Of a DNA stretch of 64,000 nt, positions 16,844-25,114 are shown piece after piece. The translations under genes were made by a program, and so were the position numbers. The DNA is from Autumnicola patrickiae (GTDB lineage Bacteria; Bacteroidota; Bacteroidia; Flavobacteriales; Flavobacteriaceae). Numbering within the stretch: position 1 is the first letter of the stretch; each line of letters opens with the position of its first letter. The stretch lies in the NCBI RefSeq assembly GCF_031846525.1, contig NZ_JAVRHM010000002.1, positions 124,001-188,000 on the forward strand, given 5' to 3'. The notes beneath the pieces were generated by a model. The model worked only from the letters and a program-made list of their open reading frames with translations. It ran no database searches and was not told where the DNA came from.

Positions 16844-18163
16844 ATGATGCAATTTAAAAAAGAAAATATTCTTATTGTTGATGATGATTATGATATGCTG
16901 GAACTGCTGCAACGGCAGCTTCATGAACAACAATACTATTCTTATAAAGCCACTTCTGTAGTTGAAGCCATAAATATCCTTAAATCCAATTCCATAGATC
17001 TGCTCATTACAGATTTACAAATGCCCGGAATAAATGGGATGGAGCTCGTTAAATATGTAACGGAGCATTTTCCACGGGTTCCCAAACTGGTAATTACAGG
17101 CTATCCCTCTGTAGATGGAGCCCTGGGCGCAATAAAATCTGGTGCGTTAGATTATCTGGTCAAGCCTTTTACTGCGGGGGAACTAAAGCAGGCTGTGGAA
17201 AAATCCCTTCCGGAAAAAGTAGATAAGGTTAACATTGAAGCTTCGGATAAGCCAAAGGTTTATGCCGGTATTGTTGGGCAGTCAAAAAAGACTGAAGTTC
17301 TTATTGATACTATAGAACGTGTGAAAAACAACAGGGCCACAATTTTAATTGAAGGAGAGAGCGGGACAGGCAAAGAACTCGTTGCCCGAGCCATCCATTA
17401 TAAAGGTTCTTTTGCCGCAAATCCTTTTATAGCGGTGAACTGTGGTGCAATTCCTGAAGATCTTCTTGAAGCAGAACTTTTTGGTTATAAAAAAGGCGCT
17501 TTTACGGGAGCTATTGAAAACAGGATTGGTTTCTTTCAGGCTGCAGAAGGTGGCACTATTTTCCTGGATGAAATTGGAACTGCCTCTTCCACAGTTCAAA
17601 CCCGGCTGCTCAGAGTTCTTCAGGAGAAAGAAGTACGGATGATAGGGGAACAAAAATCGCGGAAAATTGAAGTCCGCATTGTGGCCGCAACCAATAGCAA
17701 TCTTATAAGGATGGTCGAAAATGGCAATTTTCGGGAGGACCTTTACTACAGGTTAAACGTGGTAAACATTGCTACTCCCCCACTACGGGAAAGACCGGAA
17801 GATATTCTGCTTATAGCAGAAACATTCCTGAAAAAGTACGGACTGGAATACAACAAACCCGGAATGCGGTTAACTGAAAAGGCCGCAGAAGTTCTCCAGA
17901 GACATCCCTGGCCAGGAAATGTTCGGGAACTGGAAAATATCATCCAGAGATCAATAATTATGAGTGAAAAACAAATTGATTTAGAAGATCTTCCGGATTA
18001 TCTGAAATATCCCCAGCCCGTTTCCGAAAATACCCTAAAACCCCTTCAACAGGTAGAAAAAGAACATATTTTAAATGTTTTACAAGCCGTTGACAACAAC
18101 AAAACCCGGGCTGCAGAAATTCTGCAAATTGATAGAAAAACTCTCCGGAACAAATTAAAATAA
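16844..18163 (+). CDS. Sigma-54-dependent response regulator (NtrC family)
   Basis: 439 residues. The receiver domain has phospho-acceptor Asp57 in LLITDLQMPG. The AAA+ domain has Walker A GESGTGKE (171-178), the sigma-54-contacting GAFTGA (218-223) and Walker B GTIFLDEIG (237-245), plus LRERPEDI and the WPGNVRELEN block. A C-terminal Fis-type helix-turn-helix ends at RAAEILQIDRKTLRNKLK. It activates RNA polymerase holding sigma-54 from upstream sites. Its start ATG abuts the kinase stop (an ATG pair, the second one codon later). Two abutting 19-bp repeats lie 13 bases after its stop, upstream of the glutamate dehydrogenase genes, which are candidate targets. Confidence 0.92.
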   Translation: MMQFKKENILIVDDDYDMLELLQRQLHEQQYYSYKATSVVEAINILKSNSIDLLITDLQMPGINGMELVKYVTEHFPRVPKLVITGYPSVDGALGAIKSGALDYLVKPFTAGELKQAVEKSLPEKVDKVNIEASDKPKVYAGIVGQSKKTEVLIDTIERVKNNRATILIEGESGTGKELVARAIHYKGSFAANPFIAVNCGAIPEDLLEAELFGYKKGAFTGAIENRIGFFQAAEGGTIFLDEIGTASSTVQTRLLRVLQEKEVRMIGEQKSRKIEVRIVAATNSNLIRMVENGNFREDLYYRLNVVNIATPPLRERPEDILLIAETFLKKYGLEYNKPGMRLTEKAAEVLQRHPWPGNVRELENIIQRSIIMSEKQIDLEDLPDYLKYPQPVSENTLKPLQQVEKEHILNVLQAVDNNKTRAAEILQIDRKTLRNKLK

Positions 18164-18175
18164 TGAATATTTCGG

Positions 18176-18213
18176 ACCGGGTCATTCTTCCCCGACCGGT
18201 ACATTCCTCCCCG
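18176..18213. promoter_or_regulatory. Two abutting 19-bp direct repeats, candidate activator sites
   Basis: 18176-18194 reads ACCGGGTCATTCTTCCCCG and 18195-18213 reads ACCGGTACATTCCTCCCCG: 16 of 19 bases identical with no gap. GC-rich sites in AT-rich DNA, directly after an NtrC-type gene and about 88 bases before a weak -24/-12-like sequence. The arrangement is like tandem enhancer sites of sigma-54 promoters (inference). Confidence 0.5.
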
Positions 18214-18299
18214 CCTTTAGCACCTCCTTACAATTTTTAATTATTTATAATCTAATGTATATCAGTGTTTTATAATATAGTTTTTCATTATAAGCTTCC

Positions 18300-18316
18300 C
18301 CGGCATATCATTTGAC
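18300..18316 (+). promoter_or_regulatory. Weak sigma-54-like -24/-12 sequence
   Basis: CGGCATATCATTTGAC compared with TGGCACGnnnnTTGCW: the GGCA and TTG elements and their spacing agree, but the -12 GC is GA. It lies 22 bases before the ATG of the small Cys-rich gene. Plausible only because of the NtrC-type gene and tandem repeats upstream. Confidence 0.3.
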
Positions 18317-18337
18317 TTTTAGAGACCTAAAAGATAA

Positions 18338-18511
18338 ATGATGGCACCGGAAGTATTAGAAAAGAAAAATTCACCCAAAAAAAAGCAACAGCCTATAATG
18401 AATCTTCAAGTTACCCAAGAGATGTTAAAGGGTCTGTGCTTTAATTGTGACAACAGACGATCCTGCGTTTGGAAAGAAAACAGGAAGTTATACTGTGAAC
18501 ATTTTGAATAA
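18338..18511 (+). CDS. 57-residue Cys-rich small protein
   Basis: Reads MMAPEVLEKKNSPKKKQQPI then a C-terminal block with LCFNCDNRRSCVW and LYCEHFE, ending at TAA 18509-18511. Four Cys (CxxC, one further Cys and CEHF with a nearby His) look like a small zinc site. The N-terminal half is Lys-rich and probably disordered. Six bases separate it from the glutamate dehydrogenase start, so they should share a transcript. The C-terminal block LCxNCxNRxxCxW...CEHF looks like a conserved motif rather than chance. A start at the second ATG (18341) or at the inner Met before NLQVTQ is possible. Function unknown. Confidence 0.65.
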   Translation: MMAPEVLEKKNSPKKKQQPIMNLQVTQEMLKGLCFNCDNRRSCVWKENRKLYCEHFE

Positions 18512-18517
18512 AAAAAT

Positions 18518-19798
18518 ATGCTAAAGACAAAAACTATCAGCAAGCAAAACATGTATGATACTGTAATGAAGCAGTTTAACAAAACTGCAGATATCATCGA
18601 GCTTAACCCAAATATCCGAAAGATCCTTGGAATTACCAACAACGAAATTATTGTTCATTTTCCTGTGAAGATGGACAATGGTAAGGTAGAGGTTTTTACG
18701 GGCTATCGGGTACAACACAATAATGCCCTGGGACCTTATAAAGGCGGTTTACGTTACCACACCACGGTAGATATCGATGCTGCAAAAGCACTGGCAATGT
18801 GGATGACCTGGAAAACCTCCCTTACTGGACTTCCTTACGGCGGCGCAAAAGGCGGAATCCAGATAGATCCACGGGATTATTCCCTGGCTGAACTGGAGCG
18901 AATAACCAGAAGGTTTACTTATGCCCTTGGTGAAAATATAGGACCGGAACATGATATCCCGGCGCCAGATGTTAATACCAATACCCAAACCATGGCGTGG
19001 ATTGCAGATACGTATATGTCTACCAAATCCACTTCAGAGCGTTCCCACAATCAGCACGTAGTGACTGGGAAGCCGGTTGGATCTGGCGGCTTGGAAGGTC
19101 GGGACCGGGCAACAGGTTATGGTGTTTATCTGAGCATTAAACTCTTGCTTAAAACAAAGGGAGAAGATTTAAAAGGAAAAACTTTTATAGTCCAGGGATA
19201 TGGGAATGTTGGTTACTGGGCTTCACATTTTTTAATTGAAGACGGTGCAGTGCTAATTGCTGTCCAGGATGCACATGCTACGATTTATAATGAAAACGGA
19301 ATTGATTCTGAAAAACTGGCACAACATACCGAACCAAGAAAAGGTTCGATAAAAGGTTTTTCTGAAGCCAATGAAATAGACGCTACAGAATTCTTTGGCC
19401 TTGACTGTGATATTGTTATTCCGGCAGCCCTGGGCAACCAGATTACCGCAGAGAATGCTTATAGAATAAAAGCAAGCATAGTCGCAGAAGGAGCAAATGG
19501 ACCTACAGATAATGAAGGCGAGGAGATTTTACTCCAAAATGGGGTAACTATACTGCCAGATATCTTTTGTAATTCCGGCGGAGTTATAGGCAGCTATTTT
19601 GAATGGTTACAAAACAGGAACGGAGAGCTATGGCAATTAGAAGAAGTTTTACAAAAGTTGGAGAAAAAAATTACAGAAAACTTCTATAAAATACATGCTG
19701 AAGTACAGAAACGGGAAGTCGATTGGCGTACAGCCGCATACATTTTGGCGATCACCAGAATAGAAACAGCCTATACTCAAAGAGGAATTTTCCCATAG
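18518..19798 (+). CDS. gdhA: Glutamate dehydrogenase (Glu/Leu/Phe/Val family)
   Basis: 426 residues. Interconverts glutamate and 2-oxoglutarate plus ammonia with NAD(P). Visible are GPYKGGLRYH, SLTGLPYGGAKGGI, HDIPAPDVNTNTQTMAWIAD, the nucleotide-binding VQGYGNVGYWASHFL, and VAEGANGPT. Length and C-terminus (WRTAAYILAITRIETAY) fit the small hexameric type. It is six bases after the 57-aa Cys-rich gene and 22 bases before a GreA/Rnk-like gene. Downstream of an NtrB/NtrC-like pair, so regulation by nitrogen or amino-acid state is likely (inference). Coenzyme preference was not determined. Confidence 0.95.
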   Translation: MLKTKTISKQNMYDTVMKQFNKTADIIELNPNIRKILGITNNEIIVHFPVKMDNGKVEVFTGYRVQHNNALGPYKGGLRYHTTVDIDAAKALAMWMTWKTSLTGLPYGGAKGGIQIDPRDYSLAELERITRRFTYALGENIGPEHDIPAPDVNTNTQTMAWIADTYMSTKSTSERSHNQHVVTGKPVGSGGLEGRDRATGYGVYLSIKLLLKTKGEDLKGKTFIVQGYGNVGYWASHFLIEDGAVLIAVQDAHATIYNENGIDSEKLAQHTEPRKGSIKGFSEANEIDATEFFGLDCDIVIPAALGNQITAENAYRIKASIVAEGANGPTDNEGEEILLQNGVTILPDIFCNSGGVIGSYFEWLQNRNGELWQLEEVLQKLEKKITENFYKIHAEVQKREVDWRTAAYILAITRIETAYTQRGIFP

Positions 19799-19820
19799 TT
19801 ATTACCTAAGAAAAACGAAT

Positions 19821-20261
19821 ATGAAATACGGAAAATTAATTATAGAAAAGAAAGAAAAAGAATTTTTAAAGCAGGTAATGTCCCTGGCGAAATATTACAA
19901 GGATAATACTTATAAAACCTCTATTGAAAAGCTGAATGAGGAGCTTAAACATGCACAAATTGTTACTATAGAAAAGATGCCACAGGATGTAATAAGGCTT
20001 AATTCCCTGGTGACCATCGAAACACCTTACGCGGTAAAAAAGACCTATCAAATCGTCACACCGGATAAGAGTGACCTGCGAAAAGATAAAATTTCTATTC
20101 TTGCACCAATGGGCCTCGCTCTGTTTGGTTATGCTGAAGGAGATGAAGTTAGCTGGCAATTCCCGATGGGGGAAAGTTCTATAAAAATAATAAAGGTTTT
20201 ACAAGCAGAAAAAATTGCAGTCAATGGAAAATTTAATAAACAACATTCAGAAACATCATAA
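19821..20261 (+). CDS. GreA/Rnk-family protein (GreA C-terminal-like domain)
   Basis: 146 residues. The C-terminal half (about 65-140) contains DVIRLNSLVTIETP, PDKSDLRKDKISILAPMG, ALFGYAEGDEVSWQFP and IKIIKVLQ, the FKBP-like domain of GreA/GreB and Rnk. The N-terminal part (about 1-55) is short and helical without the long acidic-tip coiled coil of GreA, so it resembles Rnk, an RNA-polymerase-binding protein, more than a cleavage factor. It follows gdhA by 22 bases, in the same direction. The next gene begins inside its end. Confidence 0.8.
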   Translation: MKYGKLIIEKKEKEFLKQVMSLAKYYKDNTYKTSIEKLNEELKHAQIVTIEKMPQDVIRLNSLVTIETPYAVKKTYQIVTPDKSDLRKDKISILAPMGLALFGYAEGDEVSWQFPMGESSIKIIKVLQAEKIAVNGKFNKQHSETS

Positions 20262-20658
20262 TGAGGAAGAAATAAGGGATCTGGGAATGACAAAAGAAGT
20301 CTTCAACTGGAGAGAAGAACTGGAATTTACCAATGAAGAAATTCATTTTTACACTACTCTCTTATCGTCCAATCTTATTGAAAGGACAAGATCTAATTGT
20401 GAGGACGCAAATTACTTATTTCAGCAACTTCAGGATTTAAAAGATTCCAACGAGTCACATATAGAAACCTGTATCAGGTTTCAGAACTCTTTGGAAAATA
20501 TGAAGGAATGCGATGATGTACAGTGTGATAACCAGTACCTCAAAGAACATCTTTATTTAAAAGAAATGTTCGAAAAACATTTTATGGAATTCAGAAGAAT
20601 TAAAGCATCCGCTTTTCGATATGTAAAAGCGGGTATCGACAGCTATCTTTTAAAGTAG
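20224..20658 (+). CDS. Helical protein of unknown function
   Basis: 144 residues from MENLINNIQKHHNEEEIRDL. An alternative Met three codons earlier, at 20215, is also possible. Charged, helical, with four Cys (SNCEDAN, ETCIRF, ECDDVQCDN) and no membrane segment. It overlaps the end of the GreA/Rnk-like gene by about 38 bases, so it is translationally coupled to it. No family recognised. The context suggests a role linked to glutamate or stress physiology, but that is only inference. Confidence 0.65.
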   Translation: MENLINNIQKHHNEEEIRDLGMTKEVFNWREELEFTNEEIHFYTTLLSSNLIERTRSNCEDANYLFQQLQDLKDSNESHIETCIRFQNSLENMKECDDVQCDNQYLKEHLYLKEMFEKHFMEFRRIKASAFRYVKAGIDSYLLK

Positions 20659-20679
20659 TTAGGTTTATTTATTAATTGT

Positions 20680-20720
20680 TTGGGTCCGGATGTCCGGTAT
20701 AGAAGGTAATACGGACCCAA
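20680..20720. terminator. Hairpin between the helical protein gene and the small membrane gene
   Basis: TTGGGTCCG at 20680-20688 and CGGACCCAA at 20712-20720 pair perfectly (9 bp), with a 23-base loop that itself contains ATGTCCGG. TTTT follows at 20721-20724. It can be an intrinsic terminator of the gdhA transcript or an attenuator before the gene starting 18 bases later. Confidence 0.6.
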
Positions 20721-20738
20721 TTTTAAAAAAATGATTTT

Positions 20739-21056
20739 ATGACCCTCCCTCTTCTTATATTGAACGTTCTTCTTTTTTTCGCCACTATGTTATTTCTGTA
20801 TCAGGGTTTACTAGGAATATTAAGAAGAATAGCAAAGGCAGATAATGTGCTCGATACAATTTTTGTTATAAAATTGTGTAAAAGTATGTCCCTGATTTTG
20901 GGAGTTTATAGTATCAGACTTATTTATCTCCATAAAGAAAATATCATGGAATTTCTTAATGAGTGGCTTGTGATGGTGATCTACGCCGATGCCGGAATTA
21001 TAGGAGTTGCCTTGGTTATATCTTATAATTTATTCATTAAAAAATTTTCTTTTTAG
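20739..21056 (+). CDS. Small membrane protein of unknown function
   Basis: 105 residues with hydrophobic segments at about 3-26, 45-63 and 76-98, starting MTLPLLILNVLLFFATMLFL. Basic loop GILRRIAKADN between the first two. It is separated from the upstream cluster by a hairpin and is convergent with the multi-PAS kinase gene, 25 bases away. No family recognised. Confidence 0.65.
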   Translation: MTLPLLILNVLLFFATMLFLYQGLLGILRRIAKADNVLDTIFVIKLCKSMSLILGVYSIRLIYLHKENIMEFLNEWLVMVIYADAGIIGVALVISYNLFIKKFSF

Positions 21057-21081
21057 AAAGAAAGTAAGCTTATAATATAAT

Positions 21082-23727
21082 CTAAAGCTCTGAGGCTTCA
21101 AATAATGTAAAGGTAAAAACAGAACCTTTACCCACTTCACTTTTTACTCTTAGAACTCCGTTATGTCGTTTTATTATTTCATTAGCGAGATATAAACCTA
21201 TACCAAAACCGGAGTAGGTCTCTTCATTATTGCCATCTACACGATAAAACCGTTTAAATATTTTCTTTTGATTTTCCTGTCCTATACCAATTCCAAAGTC
21301 TTTTACACTTACTGAAACCTTATTCCCCTTCGCTTTACTTATCCTTACCTCAATATCACGGTTAAAAGGTGAATATTTAATAGCATTGGTCACCAGGTTG
21401 ATTAAAACCTGGCCGATACGGTCTTTATCCCCATGAATATTACAGTTGTAGTCTTCGGTAATATAGATATTATGGCCGGTATTTGTATAATTAATATCCT
21501 GAACGGTTTCTGCTACAAGACTGTTAAGGCTGAAAGTTTCCTTCTGAAGGTCCAGTTTATTTTTTTCGATCCGGGATAAATCCAGCATTTCTGAAATAAG
21601 CCTCGTCAATCTGTTAATCTGATGGTCCACACGTACCAGGTACATTTCATAAGGTTTTTCGGAAAGCTTTTGCTCCTTCTCCTTTTTTAAAAGACTTAAC
21701 AATAATTGAACGTAACCTTTAATGGAGGTAATGGGGGTTTTTAATTCATGGCTCACCATTTTCAGGAAATCTTCCTTGCGTTTTTCCTCCAGCTTTATTT
21801 TCTGAATCTCTGTGGCAGTGCAAATCCACATCTTGATTTTTCCACTCTCGTCTTTTACCGCTTCTGCCCTGCTAAGGTGCCACTTGTATCTGTTCTTTTT
21901 ATTAAGGTAACGGAATTCCATTTCAAAATCTTTGCCCGATTCCAAAGAATTTTGCCAGCTTTTGAGATATTCTTCTTTTTCATTGGGATGGATGAAGTTC
22001 ACCCAGCCCTTTCTTGTAAGCTCCTCAGCTGTAAATCCTGTATACTCCAACCATCCCTGATTAAAATAAATAAAATTACCATCTGCATCTGTATTGGCTA
22101 CTTTTTCAGGCATTAAATCGGCCAGTTGTCTAAAACGGGATTCGCTCTCCTTTAGAAGCTCCCTGGATTTTACCATTTCGGTTACATCTACAGCCATATT
22201 TAAAATTCCGTAGATCTCACCTTTTTCGTTACGTAAGGCTTTATAAGTAAAATTAAAATAACCAGACTGCAATGTGCCATCTATCATCAAATTGACCGGA
22301 TCCTCTTTACCCCAATAAGTCTCCCCGGTTTCATAGACTTCCTGAAGCAAATCGTGAAAAGGCTGCCCCTCCAGTTCTGGTAAAGCCTTTCTCAACGTTC
22401 TTCCTACTACCGAATGATCTTTACCCCAAAGCTCTATCATGGCATCATTGGCTATTTCAATTTTCATTTCCCTGCCGGTATAAAGCGCGGTCGCCACATT
22501 TGCTTCCTCTATAATAGACCTTATACGATGCTCCTTTTCCCTTATTAGCTGTTCCTTTACTTTTTCCTCATGCACATCTACCACAGTTCCTATCATTCCC
22601 AAATATTCACCACCCGCATCATAATTTGGTCTGCCGCTATCAATAACCCATCGGTAATCCCCATTTTTGTTACGCAGTCTAAAGCTTATACTAAAAGCCT
22701 CCTTATTGTCGTTTGCCTTTTTAAAAATTTGCCTCACCCGGGGTTCTTCCTCCGGATGCACCGCCTTTAACCAACCAAAATCTGTACTCTCACTTTCAAT
22801 TTGGCCTGTATACTCATACCAGTTTTTGTTGAGATAATAATTTTGTCCGTCGGGTCGGGTGATCCAGATAATTGCCGGTACTGTGTCTATTAGTTGGCGT
22901 AATTCATTTTCTCTTTCTTCAAGTTTTTGCCTTGCCTCCACCTTCTCGGTAACATCTACGGCGTGCACAAATATCCCGTTTACTTCATTTGATCCCGTTA
23001 ATATTGGCTGGTAAACGAAGTCTACATAAGAATTTTTAAAATTGTTATCTTTTGTATACATTTTTATTGGCATCTCATTGCCTGTAACAGATTTACCAGA
23101 AGTATACACGGTGTCAAGCAGCTCAAAAAATCCCTGATTCTCTACTTCGGGCAAGGCCTCCCTTACCTCCTTACCTAAAATATCTCTATTCGCAACCAGT
23201 TGAAAATAATTATCATTAGCCAGTTCAAAAACATGCTTAGGACCGCGTAAAATACAAATCATGGCAGGGGCCTGGGAGAAAATATCCCGGAAGTTTTCCA
23301 AGTCATCTTTATCTGCCTTTGTTTCCTGATTTTCAGAGTTGATTTTATTAAATGAAATAAGAATTAAATCTGACGAATTCTTCTCCTTATCCAGAGTAGC
23401 GGCATTAACAAGGAATTTCTGCTCACCAGCTTGTAGAATATTGAAAGATACCTCAAGATCCTTTATACCTTTCTCCTGCAATTCGTCATTCTTGAGGAGT
23501 TCGTCCAGCTCCAAAAAAATCTCTCTTTCGCCTAATGCTAATGCTGAATTTTCTTCTTTTTGCAGTTTAAATGTGGAATAAAAACCATCATTGGCTTGTA
23601 TTACCATTCCCTGCTTATCTACCACTACTACCGGCTCTTTGACGGTATAAACAATAGATTTTGCCAAGTTAATACCTGCAGTTCTATCTTTTAGCGGGCT
23701 CTTAGCACCGTCTATATTATTCTTCAT
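21082..23727 (-). CDS. Multi-PAS sensor histidine kinase
   Basis: 881 residues, no membrane helix. Five PAS-like domains in a row: about 20-125, 145-260, 272-385, 400-515 and 528-640. They are recognised by starts such as FRDIFSQAPAMICILRG, LRQLIDTVPAIIWITRPDG, IRSIIEEANVATALYTG and FRQLADLMPEKVANTDADG and by PAC-like ends (GIFVHAVDVTEK, YGILNMAVDVTEM). HisKA has KMVSHELKTPITSIKGYVQL. The ATPase domain has NLVTNAIKYSP, VKDFGIGIGQENQKKIFKRF and SGFGIGLYLANEI. No receiver domain and no adjacent response regulator, so its partner is elsewhere. Typical of Bacteroidota and probably senses several cytosolic cues. Confidence 0.92.
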   Translation of the reverse strand: MKNNIDGAKSPLKDRTAGINLAKSIVYTVKEPVVVVDKQGMVIQANDGFYSTFKLQKEENSALALGEREIFLELDELLKNDELQEKGIKDLEVSFNILQAGEQKFLVNAATLDKEKNSSDLILISFNKINSENQETKADKDDLENFRDIFSQAPAMICILRGPKHVFELANDNYFQLVANRDILGKEVREALPEVENQGFFELLDTVYTSGKSVTGNEMPIKMYTKDNNFKNSYVDFVYQPILTGSNEVNGIFVHAVDVTEKVEARQKLEERENELRQLIDTVPAIIWITRPDGQNYYLNKNWYEYTGQIESESTDFGWLKAVHPEEEPRVRQIFKKANDNKEAFSISFRLRNKNGDYRWVIDSGRPNYDAGGEYLGMIGTVVDVHEEKVKEQLIREKEHRIRSIIEEANVATALYTGREMKIEIANDAMIELWGKDHSVVGRTLRKALPELEGQPFHDLLQEVYETGETYWGKEDPVNLMIDGTLQSGYFNFTYKALRNEKGEIYGILNMAVDVTEMVKSRELLKESESRFRQLADLMPEKVANTDADGNFIYFNQGWLEYTGFTAEELTRKGWVNFIHPNEKEEYLKSWQNSLESGKDFEMEFRYLNKKNRYKWHLSRAEAVKDESGKIKMWICTATEIQKIKLEEKRKEDFLKMVSHELKTPITSIKGYVQLLLSLLKKEKEQKLSEKPYEMYLVRVDHQINRLTRLISEMLDLSRIEKNKLDLQKETFSLNSLVAETVQDINYTNTGHNIYITEDYNCNIHGDKDRIGQVLINLVTNAIKYSPFNRDIEVRISKAKGNKVSVSVKDFGIGIGQENQKKIFKRFYRVDGNNEETYSGFGIGLYLANEIIKRHNGVLRVKSEVGKGSVFTFTLFEASEL

Positions 23728-24337
23728 GAAATTTTTTCTTGTGGTAATCCTGACAAAAAAATCATTATCAAAATTGCTACCATTTTTATTCGGAAGCGTT
23801 GCTCCTGTGCTAATTAACTATATTAATTTCTTTAAAAAACAAGAAGAAGTTTTATTTCACAATTTGTCCTCTCTGAATTAATCATAGCTGCACCATTTAA
23901 AGCAGTACCTTATTTCCTCTTTTTCCTCCAATCTGCTGCTAAAATTAATAGTTTTCACAAAAGAACATATTTTTCACTAATTCCCATGTTTTTTTGCACT
24001 CGGGTCCCTTTCAAAATTCTTCATCAACCGGAAAAAGTTCAAATAACCTTTTAAAAAATCATTACTTTTTGCTCTCTAAAACTGTTTAACATTTGGATTT
24101 CATCAGAAAAAAGTCTGTGCCCAAAAAATGGCAATTATCGACAGGTAGATATTTGCCATTTTCAGCACTGTTCCTTTATTGGGGATAAAGAATGAACCTC
24201 CGTGATTTGTGTTGACCGGTTGAACTCTCCACTCTTAACGCTATAATAACGGATGGTACCGAACCTTAATTTATACATAACCCCCACCGGCAAAATCGCC
24301 ATTACTTTTGAATAAAATAATTTTTAAATCAAATATT
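23728..24337. other. Divergent intergenic region
   Basis: About 600 bases between the leftward multi-PAS kinase and a rightward small gene. It must hold both promoters, but I see no clear -33/-7 pair. An inverted pair of dispersed elements lies at 24125-24162. Otherwise AT-rich without coding frames. Confidence 0.4.
24125..24162. repeat. Inverted pair of the dispersed element
   Basis: AAAATGGCAATTATC (24125-24139) and GATATTTGCCATTTT (24148-24162) are complementary at 14 of 15 positions around an 8-base loop (gacaggta). Each arm is one copy of the recurrent element, in opposite orientations. It could fold into a strong hairpin in either transcript. Confidence 0.75.
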
Positions 24338-24604
24338 ATGATTTTAGAAAAAGAAAAAAGGCTTATTCGTGAGACCATCGAGTTTCCTGTTCAATACGAC
24401 AGGGTACAACAAACAATAAAAGACGCAAAAAAGATGATGGTTTGTGATATTCGAGGTTGGGGAAAGATCCAGTTTATGGACAAACCTGAACAGCGGCAGG
24501 ATGCCATTGGGGAAGTAGTGGCGAAACTACTAAACGAGTATCATTTTAAAGAAAACCTGCGTTGTGATGATGAGCAATTAAAAGAGGATATGGTTTTTAT
24601 TTAA
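24338..24604 (+). CDS. Small protein of unknown function
   Basis: 88 residues from MILEKEKRLIRETIEFPVQY. A Met ten codons earlier, at 24308, is possible but the extra residues look like untranslated leader. Mixed alpha/beta pattern with DIRGWGKIQF and QDAIGEVVAKLLNEYHFK, soluble, no Cys pair other than single Cys residues. It gives the impression of a conserved Bacteroidota single-domain protein, but I cannot name a family. Confidence 0.6.
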   Translation: MILEKEKRLIRETIEFPVQYDRVQQTIKDAKKMMVCDIRGWGKIQFMDKPEQRQDAIGEVVAKLLNEYHFKENLRCDDEQLKEDMVFI

Positions 24605-25114
24605 AAACCAGCTCCTCTTTTTCGTTCTGCAAGAAAAAACAGGGCTTTTAAAGTGACAGTGCAAAATGCCAATTTTGTACCCTCCACATATTGAGCCTTC
24701 AGCATGTTACTATACTATAATTCTTTCTAATGTTCTTGGGGAGAATAATGGATTTACTTCAAAAGGCAAGCTTCAACCACATTAATTCAGCTAAAAATTT
24801 TATTTTTGGCTATTATGGAGAATTTTTTTCTAACAATCCATTCATTCAACTAGAATTTAGGCTTTAAACCTAAGTATTACGATTAAAAACTTCTCATTTT
24901 CCCGAAATTTTCTTCTGAATGCTACAATTTCCGTATAAACAGAAAAAATTATCAGTTTGAAGAAAATGAGTAGGAAAAAATGAGATTATTATAAGAATTT
25001 AATCTAAAAAAACCTTTAAACAGATAATTCTACCTTTCAGCGAATAAAATTTTAAGTATTGATCTTTATGCTTAAATTAATAGTATACAGAGTATTAACT
25101 TAAAAATTATCGCC
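24605..25114. other. Intergenic region, no gene seen
   Basis: AT-rich. A degraded element-like word (aaaatgccaattttg near 24662) occurs, otherwise nothing supported. Confidence 0.4.

Noticed and set aside
18214..18300. Second -24/-12-like word around 18219 (TAGCACCTCCTTACA)
   Set aside because: Spacing between the GC elements is one base short, so it does not fit a sigma-54 promoter.
20215..20261. Earlier Met start (20215) for the helical protein
   Set aside because: Possible, but the Met at 20224 gives the more natural N-terminus; the difference is only three residues.
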